DNA of 64,000 bases from an uncultured Erythrobacter sp. (lineage in GTDB: Bacteria; Pseudomonadota; Alphaproteobacteria; Sphingomonadales; Sphingomonadaceae), in assembly GCF_947499705.1 (NCBI RefSeq), contig NZ_CANMPJ010000001.1, positions 1,833,501 through 1,897,500 of the forward strand, given 5' to 3'. The translations under genes were made by a program, and so were the position numbers. The notes beneath the pieces were generated by a model. That model ran no database searches and had not been told where the DNA came from. It saw nothing but the letters and a program-made list of their open reading frames with translations. Positions within the stretch are counted from its first letter, which is position 1; the number at the start of each line of letters is the position of its first letter. Below, piece after piece: positions 19,467-28,660 of this stretch.

Positions 19467-19736
19467 ATGGATCGCGTAGCCAAACTGGTCGGTGACGAGC
19501 CTCATTCACGGATCGTCCACCTACCCGAAAGACGTTTCCCAGGAGTAGTCTTTCAAGGCGATACGCTACACAGCATGGTCTCGATGGTTCGAGGCGCGAT
19601 GAAGGAAAAGGACGAAGAGGAACGGTACTACGCGTTGAAAGATCTTGAAGAGATCCTTGGACTCGCATTGGAGGACTACAAGGCAACCCTTTCAGGACTC
19701 GGCATGGAACTACCGTTTTTTGAGGAAACAGACTGA
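19467..19736 (+). CDS. Small DUF6959-like protein inserted between atpA and atpG
   Basis: This 89-residue protein starts at ATG 19467. It contains RRFPGVVFQGDTLHSMVSMVRG followed by a charged helix, and resembles from memory the DUF6959 family of short cytoplasmic proteins; this match is tentative. The function is unknown. It sits 7 bases after atpA and its TGA abuts the atpG ATG, so it must be co-transcribed with ATP synthase. Its base composition is visibly less GC-rich than that of the atp genes. It is not an ATP synthase subunit by sequence, and the position suggests a later insertion. Confidence 0.8.
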   Translation: MDRVAKLVGDEPHSRIVHLPERRFPGVVFQGDTLHSMVSMVRGAMKEKDEEERYYALKDLEEILGLALEDYKATLSGLGMELPFFEETD

Positions 19737-20606
19737 ATGCCCTCATTGAAGGAACTCAAGGATCGGATCGGGTCGGTTAAGTCGACCCAGAAGATCACCA
19801 AGGCCAAACAGATGGTCGCCGCGGCGAAGCTTCGCCGTGCGCAGGCTGCTGCCGAAGCCGGCCGTCCCTATGCTGAGCGTCTGGGCGCTGTCATGGCGTC
19901 ACTCGCTGGCAAGGTTTCGGGCGACAGCGCTCCGAAACTGCTCGCTGGCACCGGATCGGACCAGCGCAACCTCCTCGTGGTGGTCAACACCGACAAAGGT
20001 CTGTGCGGTGGTCTCAACTCGAACCTGGTCAAGGCTGCCAAGGCCAAGGCGGAAGATCTGCTCGCGGCAGGCAAAAGCGTCGAGTTTTATCTCGTCGGCA
20101 AGAAAGGCCGTGCGCCGCTCAAGCGCGAATACGCAGACAAGATCGGCGCAGGCTTCGACACCTCGACGGTGAAGACGCCCGGTTTCGAAGAAGCCGACGC
20201 GATCGCTGCCGAGCTGATCGGCATGTTCGACGAAGACAAGTTCGATGTCGCGCATCTGATCTATCCGACCTTCCAGTCGGCACTGGTGCAGAACCCGACA
20301 GTCAACCAACTGATCCCTGTCCCCTCGCCCGAAGCATCGGACGATGGCGGTGCGGTGGTCGAATACGAGCCGGGCGAAGAAGAAATCCTCGAAGAGCTTC
20401 TGCCGCGCTATGTGAAGACACAGCTGTTCGGCGCGCTGCTTGAACGTGAAGCATCGGAGCAAGGCGCTTCGATGACCGCGATGGACAACGCCACGCGCAA
20501 CGCGGGCGACCTGATCAACAAGCTGACGATCCAATACAACCGCAGCCGCCAGGCCGCGATCACCACCGAACTTATTGAAATCATTGCTGGCGCTGAAGCG
20601 CTTTAG
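19737..20606 (+). CDS. atpG: ATP synthase F1 subunit gamma
   Basis: This 289-residue rotor-stalk subunit is full length. The N-terminal coiled-coil [31 protein letters not shown] and the C-terminal signature [22 protein letters not shown] are diagnostic. It couples Fo rotation to conformational change in the beta subunits. It follows directly on the stop codon of the small inserted gene, and its own stop is immediately followed by a second inserted gene. Confidence 0.98.
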   Translation: MPSLKELKDRIGSVKSTQKITKAKQMVAAAKLRRAQAAAEAGRPYAERLGAVMASLAGKVSGDSAPKLLAGTGSDQRNLLVVVNTDKGLCGGLNSNLVKAAKAKAEDLLAAGKSVEFYLVGKKGRAPLKREYADKIGAGFDTSTVKTPGFEEADAIAAELIGMFDEDKFDVAHLIYPTFQSALVQNPTVNQLIPVPSPEASDDGGAVVEYEPGEEEILEELLPRYVKTQLFGALLEREASEQGASMTAMDNATRNAGDLINKLTIQYNRSRQAAITTELIEIIAGAEAL

Positions 20607-20939
20607 ATGAAGACATTTGCATCCATCTTCGCGTTAGTAGCGCTTAGTGGGTGCGCAACAATTAAGGAGAACAGCAACTTACCGGAAGAATGGGAATTCA
20701 TGCGAGCGATGGCGTATCACGCAGACGTTGATCCAAGCACTGGGCTTTCGCGAGCCAATTGTTTTAGGATCAGACGTTACCGTGCCGAACCCACATCAAA
20801 TGAAGATGCATTCATTAGGTATGAGCAGTTCAACGGAGAAAGCTGGTCACGTAAGTCGGCTACCGTACGTCGAGAAAAAGACGGATGGGTATGGCAGGAC
20901 GGTGACGAGCCAAAATGTAGTATTTATTTTCTAGGCTAA
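20607..20939 (+). CDS. Small putative lipoprotein inserted between atpG and atpD
   Basis: This 110-residue protein starts at the base after the atpG stop. The N-terminus MKTFASIFALVALSGCATIKE is a classical lipoprotein signal with lipobox LSGC (Cys16), so it is predicted to be exported and lipidated. The mature part is about 95 residues with aromatic and charged beta-like segments (AFIRYEQFNGESWSRK) and no family I recognise. GC content is clearly below that of atpG and atpD. Its stop overlaps the aagga ribosome binding site of atpD, so it lies fully inside the operon. Confidence 0.75.
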   Translation: MKTFASIFALVALSGCATIKENSNLPEEWEFMRAMAYHADVDPSTGLSRANCFRIRRYRAEPTSNEDAFIRYEQFNGESWSRKSATVRREKDGWVWQDGDEPKCSIYFLG

Positions 20940-22406
<1,467 letters not shown>

Positions 22407-22411
22407 GCGAC

Positions 22412-22669
22412 ATGCCACTCCACTTCGAACTCGTAACCCCGGCCAAGCAGGTCCGAAGCGAAGACGTCCATATGGTCGTCGTTCCCGGCGCTGAAGGCGA
22501 ATTCGGCGTGCTGGAAGGCCATGCGCCTTTCATGTCGACCATCCGCGATGGCGCGGTGCAGGTCTTCAAAAGCGAAGGCGCTGAGCCGGAACTGATCGAA
22601 GTGCGCGGCGGCTTTGCCGAAGTCGGCGAGAATGGTCTCACCGTTCTCGCGGAACATGTAGAAGCCTGA
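22412..22669 (+). CDS. atpC: ATP synthase F1 subunit epsilon, short form
   Basis: This 85-residue protein covers only the N-terminal beta-sandwich ([45 protein letters not shown] and on to [21 protein letters not shown]). The usual epsilon subunit has 130-140 residues with a C-terminal helical hairpin that can inhibit ATP hydrolysis; this part is absent. Short epsilon subunits are, to my knowledge, common in sphingomonads. It is the last gene of the operon, followed by a hairpin terminator. Confidence 0.95.
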   Translation: MPLHFELVTPAKQVRSEDVHMVVVPGAEGEFGVLEGHAPFMSTIRDGAVQVFKSEGAEPELIEVRGGFAEVGENGLTVLAEHVEA

Positions 22670-22690
22670 TCTGGCTGACAAAATGAATTA

Positions 22691-22721
22691 GAAAGGGCGG
22701 CCAAGCACGGTCGCCCTTTTT
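22691..22721 (+). terminator. Rho-independent terminator of the ATP synthase operon
   Basis: The stem aaagggcg (22692-22699) pairs with cgcccttt (22712-22719) around a 12-base loop, followed by further T residues. It stands 22 bases after the atpC stop. Confidence 0.88.
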
Positions 22722-22744
22722 ACGTTCAAACCTTGTCTCGGTCT

Positions 22745-23182
22745 TCAATCAGGATTCAACAACCCGGTCGCAATTCTGCTCCGGTCCGCCGGACATTTGG
22801 CCCTGAGCCTCGACCTTGGCCAACTTGTGGGATCGTTTCCATCGACGGACGACTCTGCCTTTTTGACCATAGGAACGGCTGAGCCAATACTGGCTGCCAG
22901 GACTTTTCCGCTCGCAAGTGTTTGGACCGATGGGTGCGGCTTGTTTTTGTAGGAGAGGAGCAACTCATCCCCGTTGCGATCCTCGATCTGCATCGGGATG
23001 CTCATGAACTCGCCAAGTAGCAGCGCGATCGTGCCGCTTGGTCGGGTGTCGACGCCCTCCGGGATTTCAACAAGGGCATGCTCACCGGAGATTTCGAGCA
23101 TCAGGCAACAATGGCGTGAAGCATTGATCCAGAGCGCAACTGGAGCTCCTGGACGAACGTCAAATGTGTTGGAGGAAGTCAT
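22745..23182 (-). CDS. Hypothetical protein with a PilZ-like beta-barrel segment
   Basis: This 145-residue protein starts at ATG 23182 behind an aagaga site; a GTG eight codons upstream is less likely. Residues about 20-85 (CLMLEISGEHALVEIPEGV, SGTIALLLGEF, IEDRNGDELLLSY) have the strand spacing of PilZ domains. However, the c-di-GMP-binding RxxxR motif is not visible, so a degenerate PilZ-like fold is only a guess. The C-terminal 45 residues are polar and probably disordered. It is soluble, without a signal peptide. It converges on the atp terminator and is monocistronic. Confidence 0.6.
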   Translation of the reverse strand: MTSSNTFDVRPGAPVALWINASRHCCLMLEISGEHALVEIPEGVDTRPSGTIALLLGEFMSIPMQIEDRNGDELLLSYKNKPHPSVQTLASGKVLAASIGSAVPMVKKAESSVDGNDPTSWPRSRLRAKCPADRSRIATGLLNPD

Positions 23183-23325
23183 CGTTTCTCTTATTTTTTT
23201 GGCCACTATCGTGCGTGACCGCTTTGCCCTCCAATCGTTAAACGACGATCACGTTTGGGTGTAAACTGATGTAACATAGTGTTTTTTGGGTTGAACAGGA
23301 GGTCATCTGGAAGCCCGTTGCACCT

Positions 23326-23814
23326 TCAACTGACTTGCCGCTGCACCCAACCTGCGATTTCCATCATGTGCTCTGGCGTCGAATTTGCCGCTGCCTCCTG
23401 CATGATCGACGCGAGCGTCTTTGCAGCCAGCGCAGCGCGATAGGTCTGCTCAGCGTCAGCAAATGCCGACGCGATTTCGCAAGGGCGTTTGCAGTCCTTG
23501 CGTTTCAGGCCGCACGGGCCGTTTTGCCGGATCTCGGAGCAGCGGAAAGCTGGCATCGGGCCTTCGATGGCGAGGACAATGTCCAATAACGTAATCTCGT
23601 CCACCGCCTTCGCCAAACGGTAGCCGCCGCCCTTTCCGCGGACCGACTGCACAATCCCTGCGCGGCGAAGCAATTGCATTTGCTTAGCAAGATAGGCCGA
23701 CGGCACCTCGAAAAACTCCGCCAGTGCATCGACACTTAGCCCGCGCTTCGGCGGTACGATCGCCAGGATCGTGCAGATATGCGTCGTCCATTCAATGCCT
23801 TTGCCGAGCTGCAC
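23326..23814 (-). CDS. Rrf2-family transcriptional regulator with cysteine cluster
   Basis: This 162-residue protein starts at GTG 23814 behind a perfect taaggag site. The N-terminal winged helix-turn-helix (LSVDALAEFFEVPSAYLAKQMQLL) and wing (VRGKGGGYRLA) are typical of Rrf2 proteins. Cysteines 92, 101, 108 and 112 sit in FRCSEIRQNGPCGLKRKDC, the region that holds Fe-S ligands in IscR and NsrR, which suggests redox or iron sensing. It is divergent from a membrane protein gene across a 50-bp palindrome that is its likely operator, so autoregulation and control of the neighbour are expected. Confidence 0.9.
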   Translation of the reverse strand: MQLGKGIEWTTHICTILAIVPPKRGLSVDALAEFFEVPSAYLAKQMQLLRRAGIVQSVRGKGGGYRLAKAVDEITLLDIVLAIEGPMPAFRCSEIRQNGPCGLKRKDCKRPCEIASAFADAEQTYRAALAAKTLASIMQEAAANSTPEHMMEIAGWVQRQVS

Positions 23815-23820
23815 ACTTGA

Positions 23821-23870
23821 CTCCTTAACCGGATATTCTTTATCCGGATAACATATATCCGATTAAGGAG
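23821..23870. promoter_or_regulatory. 50-bp near-perfect palindromic operator between divergent genes
   Basis: The whole interval between the Rrf2 gene and the membrane protein gene is an inverted repeat centred on tatccggata (23841-23850). Flanking arms cggatat and atatccg mirror each other, and the outermost arms ctccttaa and ttaaggag carry the ribosome binding sites of both divergent genes. The likely reading is a multi-site operator for the Rrf2 regulator covering both promoters. Confidence 0.8.
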
Positions 23871-23877
23871 TCGTGCC

Positions 23878-24504
23878 ATGAAGCCAACTGCCAAGCAAGC
23901 GCATCGCAAGCTTGCGCTGTTCATCGGACTGTTCGTGCTGATCCACTTCGTAGCGCATCTCGCCGCTCCATTCGGGATTGCGGCGCAGGACAGCGCCCTG
24001 CAGGCTGGCCGGGCAATCTATCAGTTTCCGCTAGTCGAAGTGGCGCTCGTCGCGGCGCTCGCCGCGCAAGTCGCACTTGGTATCAAGCTGCTCCGACAGA
24101 TACAGGCACGAAAACGCAAAGGGTTCTGGCACCGCGTTCAGTTCGCAAGCGGCGCGTATCTTGCGTTGTTCATCGTGATGCACACCAGTGCAGCGGTTGC
24201 GACACGGCTCGTCGTGGGTCTCGACACCAACTTCTATTGGGCGGCCGGAACGCTGGTGCTCGCCCCGCTCAAATACACCTTCGCGCCGTACTACATACTC
24301 GCCGTCACGGCGTTGGTGAGCCATGCGCTCGCCGCGCTGCATTTTCGCAGGCCAAGGCAATGGCACGCTCCCATGCTGGCTTTGGGACCGATGCTCGGCA
24401 TTGCTATTGTCAGTGCTTATGGCGGCGCGTTCTATTTGGTAGAGTTGCCGCAAGAATATCGCGACTATTTCGCGATCTTTCCCGGTGTCGGCGAACAGGA
24501 CTGA
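23878..24504 (+). CDS. Multi-pass membrane protein, possibly haem b-binding (SdhC/cytochrome b-like)
   Basis: This 208-residue protein starts at ATG 23878, 7 bases after ggag. Five membrane helices are predicted (about 12-32, 52-72, 90-110, 128-152 and 164-188). Histidines lie inside or at the edge of helices (His23, His27, His102, His149, His155), a pattern resembling membrane anchors of succinate dehydrogenase or other b-type cytochromes. No exact family is recognised. It is divergent from, and probably controlled by, the Rrf2 regulator. The next gene, a prolyl oligopeptidase, begins 68 bases later. Confidence 0.72.
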   Translation: MKPTAKQAHRKLALFIGLFVLIHFVAHLAAPFGIAAQDSALQAGRAIYQFPLVEVALVAALAAQVALGIKLLRQIQARKRKGFWHRVQFASGAYLALFIVMHTSAAVATRLVVGLDTNFYWAAGTLVLAPLKYTFAPYYILAVTALVSHALAALHFRRPRQWHAPMLALGPMLGIAIVSAYGGAFYLVELPQEYRDYFAIFPGVGEQD

Positions 24505-24572
24505 TTCCCCCTTCACAACTGCGCTCCAGACCGCCACAAACTCTCCAGCAAATCCCCCATAGGAGAGGACAC

Positions 24573-26747
24573 TTGAAGCTTGTCTCTACACTCGCACTTG
24601 CTGGCGCGCTTGCCATGACCACCACGCCAGCGCACGCCGACGGCCACGGCGACCACTCTGACACCGCTGAAGCGCCAGCAGACGGCGTTCCCGGCCCTGA
24701 GCAAGACCCGTATATCTGGCTTGAAGAAGCGCGCAGTGACGAAGCGCTGGAATGGGTCGAGAACGAAAACGAACTCACCCTTGCCAAGATGGAAGCAGAT
24801 CCCCGCTTCGAACAGCTGAAGAGCGAAGCGCTGGCGATCTTCGACAGCGAAGACCGCATTCCCTACGTCTCGTTCCGCCCGGATGGCCTGTACAATTTCT
24901 GGCAGGACAAGGAGAACCCAAAGGGCCTGCTGCGCCGCACGACACTGGAAAGCTATCAGACCGACGAACCGGAATGGGAGATCATTCTCGATGTCGATGC
25001 TCTGGCAGCCGCTGAAGGCAAGGAATGGGTCTACAAAGGCTCGACTTGCCTGCCGCCTGCACTGAACATGTGCATGATCGCGCTGAGCGATGGCGGCGAA
25101 GACGCGACGATCATGCGCGAGTTCAACACCGCGACCAAACAATTCGTCGAAGGCGGCTTCGCGCTCGAAGAGAAGAGCCAGGGTAGCGTGCAGTGGATCG
25201 ACAAGGACACGCTGCTCGTCGGCCGGGACTTTGGCGAAGGCACACTCACTGAGAGCGAATATCCCTTCACCTCGCGCGTCTGGAAGCGCGGGACCGATAT
25301 CGCCGATGCTGAAGAGATCTTCCGCGGGGAGGCCGATGACGTCTGGGCTGGCGCAAGCCTGCTGCGCGACAACACCGGAACCGTGCACGCCCGCACCGCT
25401 TTCCGGGGCGTCAGCTTCCATGAGAGTGAATACTTCGTCCAGAAGGATGGCGAATGGGTGAAGCTGGACATCCCGAAAAAGGCCTCGCCCTATGGTATCG
25501 TCGATGGACACTTGCTCTATTCGACCGATGTCGATTGGGAAACGGATGGCCAGACCTTCCCGGCTGACAGCCTGATTGCGGTCGATCTGGAGGAATGGAA
25601 GGCCGACCCCAACGGCGCGGCCAAGACGCTCGTCTGGGCGCCTGCTGAGCGTCAGACGAAGCGCGGCGGGGCGATCACTGGGAACGCCTTGTTTGTGACA
25701 ATGCTCGACAATGTGGTTGGCAAAGTGTTGCAGTTCAATTTTGCCGACGGCGAATGGGTAAGCGAACAGGTCGAACTGCCTGACAATGCGACGCTCGGTA
25801 TCGCAACTGCGTCGGACGAGACTGACCAGATCATGTTCACGGTCACCGACTTCCTCAATCCGACGACTTTGTACTACTCCGATGGCAGCGGCGCGCCGCA
25901 AGTGCTCAAGACTTCGCCGAGCCGCTTCGACAAGACCGGCATGTCGGTCGAACAGTTCGAAGCGACCAGCGCCGACGGGACCAAGATCCCGTATTTCGTG
26001 GTCAAGCCCAAGGGCATGGAAATGGACGGCAGCACACCGGTCCTGATGAGCGGCTATGGCGGCTTCCAGATCCCGCGCCTGCCCGGCTACATGGGCAGCA
26101 CTGGCAAGTTGTGGCTTGAAAAGGGCGGAGCCTATGTGCTCGCCAACCTGCGAGGCGGCGGCGAGTTCGGGCCGAACTGGCACCAGACTGCAATCCGTGA
26201 GAACAAGCAGCGGACCTGGGACGATTTCATCGCCGTAGGTCAGGATCTGGTCGACAAGGGTATCACCAGCCCCGAGCATCTTGGCATTCAGGGCGGCTCA
26301 CAAGGCGGCCTGCTGGTCGGCACCGCGATCACCCAGCGCCCGGACCTGTTCAACGCCGCGATCGTTGCGATCCCGCTGTTCGATATGCTGCGCTATCACC
26401 TGATCGGGCGCGGTGCCTCGTGGATCGGCGAATATGGCGACCCACGCATCGAAGAGCAGCGCAAGTGGATCGAGGGTTACTCACCCTACCAGAAGATCGT
26501 CGAGGGTGTGGACTATCCCACCCCGTTCCTGTGGGCCTCCACCGCGGATGACCGGACCCACCCGGCGCACGCGCGCAAGGGTGCAGCGAAGCTGAAAGAG
26601 CTTGGCCAACCCTATTACTACTTCGAGGATATGACCGGCGGCCACTCAGGCGGTGTCGACAACGAGCAGCGCGCCAAACTGCAGGCGCTGCAATATGTCT
26701 ATCTGATGCAGCAGCTGATGGACAATGCAGCGTCAGACGGCGAATAA
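24573..26747 (+). CDS. Secreted prolyl oligopeptidase (S9A family)
   Basis: This 724-residue protein starts at TTG 24573 behind an aggagagg site and begins with a signal peptide (LALAGALAMTTTPAHA). A seven-bladed propeller domain (about 60-450) precedes the alpha/beta-hydrolase domain. Catalytic Ser576 is in GGSQGG, the acid is in TADDRTHP (Asp659/660) and the base is His691 in GGHSGG. The N-terminal PYIWLEEARSDEALEWVENEN is a POP-family hallmark. It cleaves short proline-containing peptides, here in the periplasm or outside. A short His- and Asp-rich stretch follows the signal peptide. A strong terminator follows. Confidence 0.93.
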   Translation: MKLVSTLALAGALAMTTTPAHADGHGDHSDTAEAPADGVPGPEQDPYIWLEEARSDEALEWVENENELTLAKMEADPRFEQLKSEALAIFDSEDRIPYVSFRPDGLYNFWQDKENPKGLLRRTTLESYQTDEPEWEIILDVDALAAAEGKEWVYKGSTCLPPALNMCMIALSDGGEDATIMREFNTATKQFVEGGFALEEKSQGSVQWIDKDTLLVGRDFGEGTLTESEYPFTSRVWKRGTDIADAEEIFRGEADDVWAGASLLRDNTGTVHARTAFRGVSFHESEYFVQKDGEWVKLDIPKKASPYGIVDGHLLYSTDVDWETDGQTFPADSLIAVDLEEWKADPNGAAKTLVWAPAERQTKRGGAITGNALFVTMLDNVVGKVLQFNFADGEWVSEQVELPDNATLGIATASDETDQIMFTVTDFLNPTTLYYSDGSGAPQVLKTSPSRFDKTGMSVEQFEATSADGTKIPYFVVKPKGMEMDGSTPVLMSGYGGFQIPRLPGYMGSTGKLWLEKGGAYVLANLRGGGEFGPNWHQTAIRENKQRTWDDFIAVGQDLVDKGITSPEHLGIQGGSQGGLLVGTAITQRPDLFNAAIVAIPLFDMLRYHLIGRGASWIGEYGDPRIEEQRKWIEGYSPYQKIVEGVDYPTPFLWASTADDRTHPAHARKGAAKLKELGQPYYYFEDMTGGHSGGVDNEQRAKLQALQYVYLMQQLMDNAASDGE

Positions 26748-26768
26748 GCCTTCGCCGACAAGTGTCTG

Positions 26769-26805
26769 AAAAAAGGGGCGTTCGCAAATAGCGAGCGCCC
26801 CTTTT
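26769..26805 (+). terminator. Rho-independent terminator after the prolyl oligopeptidase gene
   Basis: The stem aaaaggggcg (26771-26780) pairs with cgccccttt (26796-26804) around a short internal hairpin (ttcgc...gcga). The A/T-rich flanks could let it work in both directions for the convergent MORN gene. Confidence 0.85.
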
Positions 26806-26817
26806 CAATTGCGGCAG

Positions 26818-28152
26818 TCAGGATACCCACCAGCTGATTTCCTTCAGGCATCGATCCGGCCGATTGCGGGCCACGATGCAGCTCTTGCCGGAATAGTCTC
26901 CTGTATCGAAGCTGGCTGTCTTGCAGGTGCCGACGAAACCGATTGACTTAAGGGAGCAAAATCCGTCGCGGAACTCGCCTCCGTGACCTTGCGGGCCAAA
27001 GCCGGCGACCCGACCAACAAAGACATCCTCTCCGCCGAGATGAACAACGCCCTCGCCATCTTGATGGTGCGAGCCCTCGTAACGCACCACGCGGGAAGAG
27101 GAGTATCCGGTGCTGCGGTTCTCCAGCATCTCGATCACGGTCCCATAGCCGGTGAACTGACCTTCAAAGCGGCCCTGCTCGAAAGTGATACGCGCGCTGT
27201 CGCCTTCGCGATCCTCGCGGACCATGCGGCCTTCGGAGAAGCCCCCGTTCCGGAATTGACCAATTTCGGTCTTGGTTTCGGTCCTGCCACCGATGTGCTT
27301 CTTGGTCTCGTAGCGATGGCCTTGGCCGTAACGTTTGCCGCCCTTCCAACTCCCGGCATAGCCGCTTGTGGCACCAGCGAACGCACCATCGAGAAATTCG
27401 CTCACCTCACCATCGGCGCCGATCCCCGAGCGCTGACCGTCCAACCAGGTCCCAGTCTTTACCGTCCGGTCGACAACATTCGTATAGCGGTCGACCTGTT
27501 CCCAGCGACCGATCCCGTGCAGCTTGCCCTCGCGCAAAGTGCCGCTGAATGTCACTTCATGAACCAAACTGTTCTCTACGCTCTGCTGCCAGCGGATAGT
27601 TCCATTGCCTTTGGCGAGGCCTTCTACACAACTGCCGGTCCACGACAGCTCACCTACAGGGTCGTCAAGGACAGCGAACCATACCCGGCAGCCTGTCTTG
27701 GCGTCCTCGTACCAACTGCCAATTAGGTTGCTGCGCTCCCATAGTCCCGGAATGCGCTTGCCATCCGGAGAAATGAACGCACCTTCGCCATGTTGGTAAC
27801 CTTCCTGCCAGCCGCCCTCGTAGCCTTCGCCCCAGGATTCCATCCAGACGCCTTGCCCGTGTGGTTCGCCATCGCGCAATCCACCGACATAGGTGGCTCC
27901 GCTACCGAAACTGACCTTCACTTCACCGACGGGAACACCTGCGTCGAATTGTCCGGTGACTGTCTCGGCCCCACCAGTTTGGAAAGTCGCCGTGCCTTCC
28001 CCCTCGGCCTTTCCAAGCGGACAGGAGCCGCTCCACTTGGCATATCCCATGTCGGTCCAGCAGCCGCCAATAATCGGGATGTCTTCAGGCAAGGGACGAT
28101 CGCAACCTAGAACACTCAAGCATGCAGCCATCAGAAATAGTCGAGCGAACAT
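26818..28152 (-). CDS. MORN-repeat lipoprotein
   Basis: This 444-residue protein starts at ATG 28152; an in-frame start 12 codons upstream would place arginines before the signal. The signal MFARLFLMAACLSVLGC has its lipobox Cys at residue 17. The mature protein carries degenerate MORN-type repeats of the form YxGxxxxGxxxGxG (YVGGLRDGEPHGQGVW, YEGGWQEGYQHGEGAF, YAGSWKGGKRYGQG, YEGSHHQDGEGVV), together with paired cysteines in the N- and C-terminal parts. MORN repeats form beta-hairpin sheets that often bind lipids or proteins. It is probably anchored at the envelope; the partner is unknown. Confidence 0.85.
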   Translation of the reverse strand: MFARLFLMAACLSVLGCDRPLPEDIPIIGGCWTDMGYAKWSGSCPLGKAEGEGTATFQTGGAETVTGQFDAGVPVGEVKVSFGSGATYVGGLRDGEPHGQGVWMESWGEGYEGGWQEGYQHGEGAFISPDGKRIPGLWERSNLIGSWYEDAKTGCRVWFAVLDDPVGELSWTGSCVEGLAKGNGTIRWQQSVENSLVHEVTFSGTLREGKLHGIGRWEQVDRYTNVVDRTVKTGTWLDGQRSGIGADGEVSEFLDGAFAGATSGYAGSWKGGKRYGQGHRYETKKHIGGRTETKTEIGQFRNGGFSEGRMVREDREGDSARITFEQGRFEGQFTGYGTVIEMLENRSTGYSSSRVVRYEGSHHQDGEGVVHLGGEDVFVGRVAGFGPQGHGGEFRDGFCSLKSIGFVGTCKTASFDTGDYSGKSCIVARNRPDRCLKEISWWVS

Positions 28153-28371
28153 GGCAAAAGGACTCGCGCGTCGACGTCCTGCGGTCAACTCTATCGAGCG
28201 AAAAAGCAGGCGCCTTTTGTTAGCTGTAAACCAGCCCGACAGTTTTGCTTCGCTTCACCGCACGCTGAGCACGGCGGGGTTCGCTAACGCCGAATTAACC
28301 ATGCTTGGTAGCTCCGGGTTAAGTCTGAAAATCGACTGTTTGCCTGCAACAGGGCGAATAGGAGACGAAAA

Positions 28372-28620
28372 ATGGCGTACCCGAGCGACATTTCTATCGC
28401 AGAAGCGATCAAGCAATACGGTCTACCAAAGTCGCACCGCATCCACTGGTCGAAATCCAAAAAGGCCGACGTGGTTCGTGCCGTACGGGATGAGATCATC
28501 AGCTTCGCCGAAGCGCGTGATCGCTATCTGCTGAGCCGCAAGGAATTCGAGCAATGGGAGCTCGATCTGGGCGGAACTCCGCAGCCAGTTCAGCGCAGCC
28601 GAACGCTTGAAGATGCGTAA
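28372..28620 (+). CDS. DUF1153/SciP-like small DNA-binding regulator
   Basis: This 82-residue protein starts at ATG 28372 behind aggag. The block HRIHWSKSKKADVVRAVRDE followed by ISFAEARDRYLLSRKEFEQWE matches the helix-turn-helix core of DUF1153, the family of the CtrA inhibitor SciP. SciP binds CtrA-regulated promoters and restrains their transcription in the cell cycle. This copy has a different N-terminus (AEAIKQYGLPKS) from classical SciP, so it may be a paralog rather than SciP itself. The upstream region has a TTAACC/GGTTAA dyad (28295-28322). Confidence 0.8.
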   Translation: MAYPSDISIAEAIKQYGLPKSHRIHWSKSKKADVVRAVRDEIISFAEARDRYLLSRKEFEQWELDLGGTPQPVQRSRTLEDA

Positions 28621-28629
28621 GATGTGAGA

Positions 28630-28660
28630 GTGGCGACCGCTTGGTTCAGTCGGTCGCCAC
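28630..28660. terminator. Hairpin between convergent genes
   Basis: The stem gtggcgaccg (28630-28639) pairs perfectly with cggtcgccac (28651-28660). The right arm encodes the last codons of the minus-strand SOUL gene. There is no T-run on either side, so termination is plausible but not certain. Confidence 0.55.

Noticed and set aside
22745..23182. c-di-GMP receptor with a PilZ domain
   Set aside because: The strand pattern is suggestive, but the RxxxR binding motif is not found, so a receptor role is not claimed.
24513..26279. 588-codon minus-strand frame opposite the prolyl oligopeptidase gene
   Set aside because: The plus-strand product has a full catalytic triad and propeller. The antisense frame shows no domain and arises from codon bias.
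28295..28322. TTAACC/GGTTAA dyad upstream of the SciP-like gene as a CtrA site
   Set aside because: CtrA boxes need two TTAA halves spaced by about 7 bases. Here the halves are inverted and 16 bases apart, so the site does not fit.
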